A stretch of 15,198 nt of DNA from Nitrospirae bacterium GWC2_57_9 (GTDB lineage Bacteria; Nitrospirota; UBA9217), in assembly GCA_001805085.1 (NCBI GenBank), contig MHEA01000178.1, forward strand, positions 1-15,198, read 5' to 3'. The notes beneath the pieces were generated by a model. The model saw only the letters and a list, made by a program, of their open reading frames with translations. It searched no databases and was not told where the DNA came from. Positions 13,456-15,198 of this stretch are shown in pieces (within the stretch, counting starts at the first letter, position 1; every line of letters begins with the position of its first letter). A program made the translations under genes and the position numbers.

Positions 13456-14256
13456 ATGACCGAGAAGACCATTATATTTACCGATCTCGACGGGACGCTG
13501 CTTGATCCGGTCACCTATTCATCGAAGGCAGCGGAACCGGCGCTCGATCTGACCAGGCAGAAACGTATTCCCGTGGTGTTCGTCTCGAGCAAGACGCGGG
13601 CGGAGCTTGAGGTGTGGCGGAAACGCCTCGATAATCACCATCCCTTCGTTGTCGAGAACGGAGGGGGGATCTATATCCCGGAGCGTTACTTCAGCTTCCC
13701 GGTGCAGGGAGCCCTGCGTGACGGGTACCGGGTGATCTGTCTCGGTACGCCGTACCAGCAGGTCCGGATGCAGTTCGTCCAAATGCGGGAACGGCTCAAG
13801 ATCGCGGTCCGTGGGTTCGGCGACATGAGCCTTGAGGAGGTCGTTCAGAGGACCGGCCTGACGCGGGAGGACGCGGCGCTTGCAAAACAGCGCGAGTTCA
13901 GCGAGCCCTTTCTGTTTACCGGCGTCCCTGATGACCGGTTCCTGCAGGCAATCGAGGGAGAGAAGCTGCGGTGGACCCAGGGACAGTTCTTTCATGTGAT
14001 GGGGAACCATCATAAGGGCAGGGCCGTGGCCCTGCTGCGCTCGCTCTACGAACGCGAACAGGGTCGTATGGTGAGCGTAGGGATCGGAGACAGCTTGAAC
14101 GACCTGCCGTTTTTGCTTGCCGTGGACAGGCCGGTGCTCGTCAAAAGACGATCAGGCAGGCACGATGAGCGGATCGCGATTCCGGGTATGCTCCGTACGG
14201 AGCATAAGGGGCCGGAAGGGTGGAATGAAGCCGTGCTGGGGCTGATGAAACAATGA
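13456..14256 (+). CDS. mpgP: Mannosyl-3-phosphoglycerate phosphatase family HAD enzyme
   Basis: This 266-residue HAD phosphatase of the MpgP/YedP type removes phosphate from mannosyl- or glucosyl-3-phosphoglycerate to give the compatible solute. Motifs are DLDGTLLD at 10-17 (nucleophile D10, D12), VSSKTRAELE at 43-52, the family's VENGGGIYIP (66-75), REFSEPF (146-152), the motif-III lysine in NHHKGRA (184-190), and GDSLNDLPFL (211-220). The C-terminal GPEGWNEAVL is also typical of MpgP. The start at 13456 has AGGA five nt upstream; an in-frame start at 13339 lies inside LapA2 and is rejected. The next gene is a GT-A glycosyltransferase 48 bp downstream, so synthase and phosphatase probably act in sequence. 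The sugar (mannose or glucose) cannot be told from this sequence. Confidence 0.85.
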   Translation: MTEKTIIFTDLDGTLLDPVTYSSKAAEPALDLTRQKRIPVVFVSSKTRAELEVWRKRLDNHHPFVVENGGGIYIPERYFSFPVQGALRDGYRVICLGTPYQQVRMQFVQMRERLKIAVRGFGDMSLEEVVQRTGLTREDAALAKQREFSEPFLFTGVPDDRFLQAIEGEKLRWTQGQFFHVMGNHHKGRAVALLRSLYEREQGRMVSVGIGDSLNDLPFLLAVDRPVLVKRRSGRHDERIAIPGMLRTEHKGPEGWNEAVLGLMKQ

Positions 14257-14304
14257 AGAGAGCATTACTGCCGGACATCTATCAAGGGTAAGCCCGGGAA
14301 AAGA

Positions 14305-15198
14305 ATGGAACCTTATACCAGAACAGAGGACGCAGCGGGGATCATCGTCAGAAAGGAAACCCGCGAGCGGATCGACCAGATAAGGAGCGCCGACATCCTT
14401 ATCGGCATCCCGAGTTACAACAATGCCAGGACGATCGGCCATGTCATTCGCGCCGTTCAGGGGGGGCTTGCCAGGTATTTCCCGCACCGGAAGGCCGTGA
14501 TCGTCAACTCCGACGGAGGTTCCACCGACAACACCGTGGAGATCGTGAAAAACAGCATGATCGAGGATTTTCAGTCCGTACTGCTCCGCCATCGCGGCGA
14601 GCCGGCCATCACCCTGTCCGTGCCCTATCACGGCGTCCCGGGAAAAGGGAGCGCTTTCCGGGCCATATTTGAAATGGCGGCTGCGCTCAACGTGCAGGCC
14701 TGCGCCGTCATGGACGCGGACCTCAGGAGCATCACGCCGGAATGGGTGGAACTGCTCGTTCACCCCGTGCTCCAGGAGGGATTCGATTTTGTCGCGCCTT
14801 TGTACCGCCGCCACAAGTACGACGGCACGATCACGAACAGCATCATCTATCCGCTGACCAGGGCCCTCTACGGCAAGCGCCTGCGGCAGCCCATCGGCGG
14901 AGACTTCGGATTCTCGGGCCGGCTTGCCCGCTTTTATCTGAGGGAAGACGTCTGGCAGACCGACGTGGCGCGCTACGGCATCGACATCTGGATGACTACG
15001 GAGGCCATCGCGAACGAGTTCAAGGTCGCCCAGGCCTTTCTGGGCGCCAAGATCCACGATCCGAAGGACCCTGGTTCTGACCTGAGCGCCATGCTCTACC
15101 AGGTGGTGGGGTCGGCCTTCGGGCTCATGGGCCGGTACCATGCCTTGTGGGAGGGCATTGACGGGTCGGCAGACGTGAGGACCTTCGGTTTTCAGTAC
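14305..15198 (+). CDS. GT-A glycosyltransferase, glucosyl/mannosyl-3-phosphoglycerate synthase-like (3' end cut)
   Basis: The frame is open from the ATG at 14305 to the window edge (298 residues, incomplete). The GT-A Rossmann start ILIGIPSYNNARTIGHVI is at about 31-48. NSDGGSTDNT (68-77), PYHGVPGKGSAFRAIFEMA (107-125) and the metal-binding MDADLRSITPEWVELL (136-151, DAD at 137-139) follow. RRHKYDGTITNSIIYPLTR, PIGGDFGFSG and YGIDIWMTTEAI come later. The layout (PGKG, DAD, GxxTNxxxYPL, PxGGD, GIDxWMT) recalls retaining GT78/GT81-type enzymes such as mannosylglycerate synthase and glucosyl-3-phosphoglycerate synthase. Its position after an MpgP-type phosphatase supports a phosphoglycerate acceptor. 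The ribosome site (GGGAAAAG) is weak. It belongs to the X2 operon. Confidence 0.75.
   Translation, partial: MEPYTRTEDAAGIIVRKETRERIDQIRSADILIGIPSYNNARTIGHVIRAVQGGLARYFPHRKAVIVNSDGGSTDNTVEIVKNSMIEDFQSVLLRHRGEPAITLSVPYHGVPGKGSAFRAIFEMAAALNVQACAVMDADLRSITPEWVELLVHPVLQEGFDFVAPLYRRHKYDGTITNSIIYPLTRALYGKRLRQPIGGDFGFSGRLARFYLREDVWQTDVARYGIDIWMTTEAIANEFKVAQAFLGAKIHDPKDPGSDLSAMLYQVVGSAFGLMGRYHALWEGIDGSADVRTFGFQY

Noticed and set aside
14152..15141. A 329-codon minus-strand frame opposite the glycosyltransferase
   Set aside because: The plus strand encodes clear GT-A motifs with no stop to the window edge; the minus frame has no motif.

Overview
The window looks like a chromosomal segment of a GC-rich, free-living Gram-negative-type bacterium. 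The gene set (TSUP permease with a small membrane partner, ClC antiporter, DUF5752 next to TreT-type trehalose synthase, LapA-domain proteins, mannosyl-3-phosphoglycerate phosphatase) recalls Nitrospirota or Desulfobacterota-like environmental lineages. That placement is an impression from gene content, not a measured one. There is no tRNA, rRNA, CRISPR array, phage or intact transposase.

Layout. (1) 82-1536: a two-gene operon for a TauE/SafE-type permease and a small three-helix membrane protein, closed by a clear terminator. (2) 1600-2150: a gene graveyard with the C-terminal remnant of an ion channel (minus strand) abutting a broken YtkA/FixH-like gene (plus strand) that is split by an insert of about 110 bp carrying two REP-like palindromes. 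(3) 2210-3508: a MarR regulator on the minus strand, a control region with a near-consensus promoter overlapped by a perfect MarR-type operator, and a small basic helical protein with its own terminator. (4) 3568-4926: a CBS-less ClC permease. (5) 4974-12465: a long plus-strand operon: short exported protein X1, LapA1, MOFRL glycerate kinase, MscS channel, DUF5752 protein, TreT-like glycosyltransferase, and a TPS-TPP fusion. The last four genes are joined by 4-bp or 1-bp overlaps. (6) 12583 to the end: a second operon: X2, LapA2, MpgP-type phosphatase, and a GT-A glycosyltransferase cut by the window edge.

Regions 5 and 6 make biological sense together as an osmoadaptation locus. They hold trehalose synthesis by two routes, a probable glycosyl-glycerate (mannosyl- or glucosylglycerate) synthase/phosphatase pair, a glycerate kinase, and a mechanosensitive channel to release solutes on down-shock.

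The most striking observation is that both operons open with the same two-gene cassette. X1-LapA1 and X2-LapA2 are diverged paralogues, and each is preceded by a nearly identical 28-bp element with a TTTACA-18 bp-TAWAGT promoter placed so close to the aligned ATG that the X mRNAs look leaderless. The X family (N-terminal export signal, LLFDxxLWQNLKKTK core, SSSIRFxRSGxxPPSF tail) is one I do not recognise; with its LapA partner it may be an undescribed envelope module that heads osmolyte operons.
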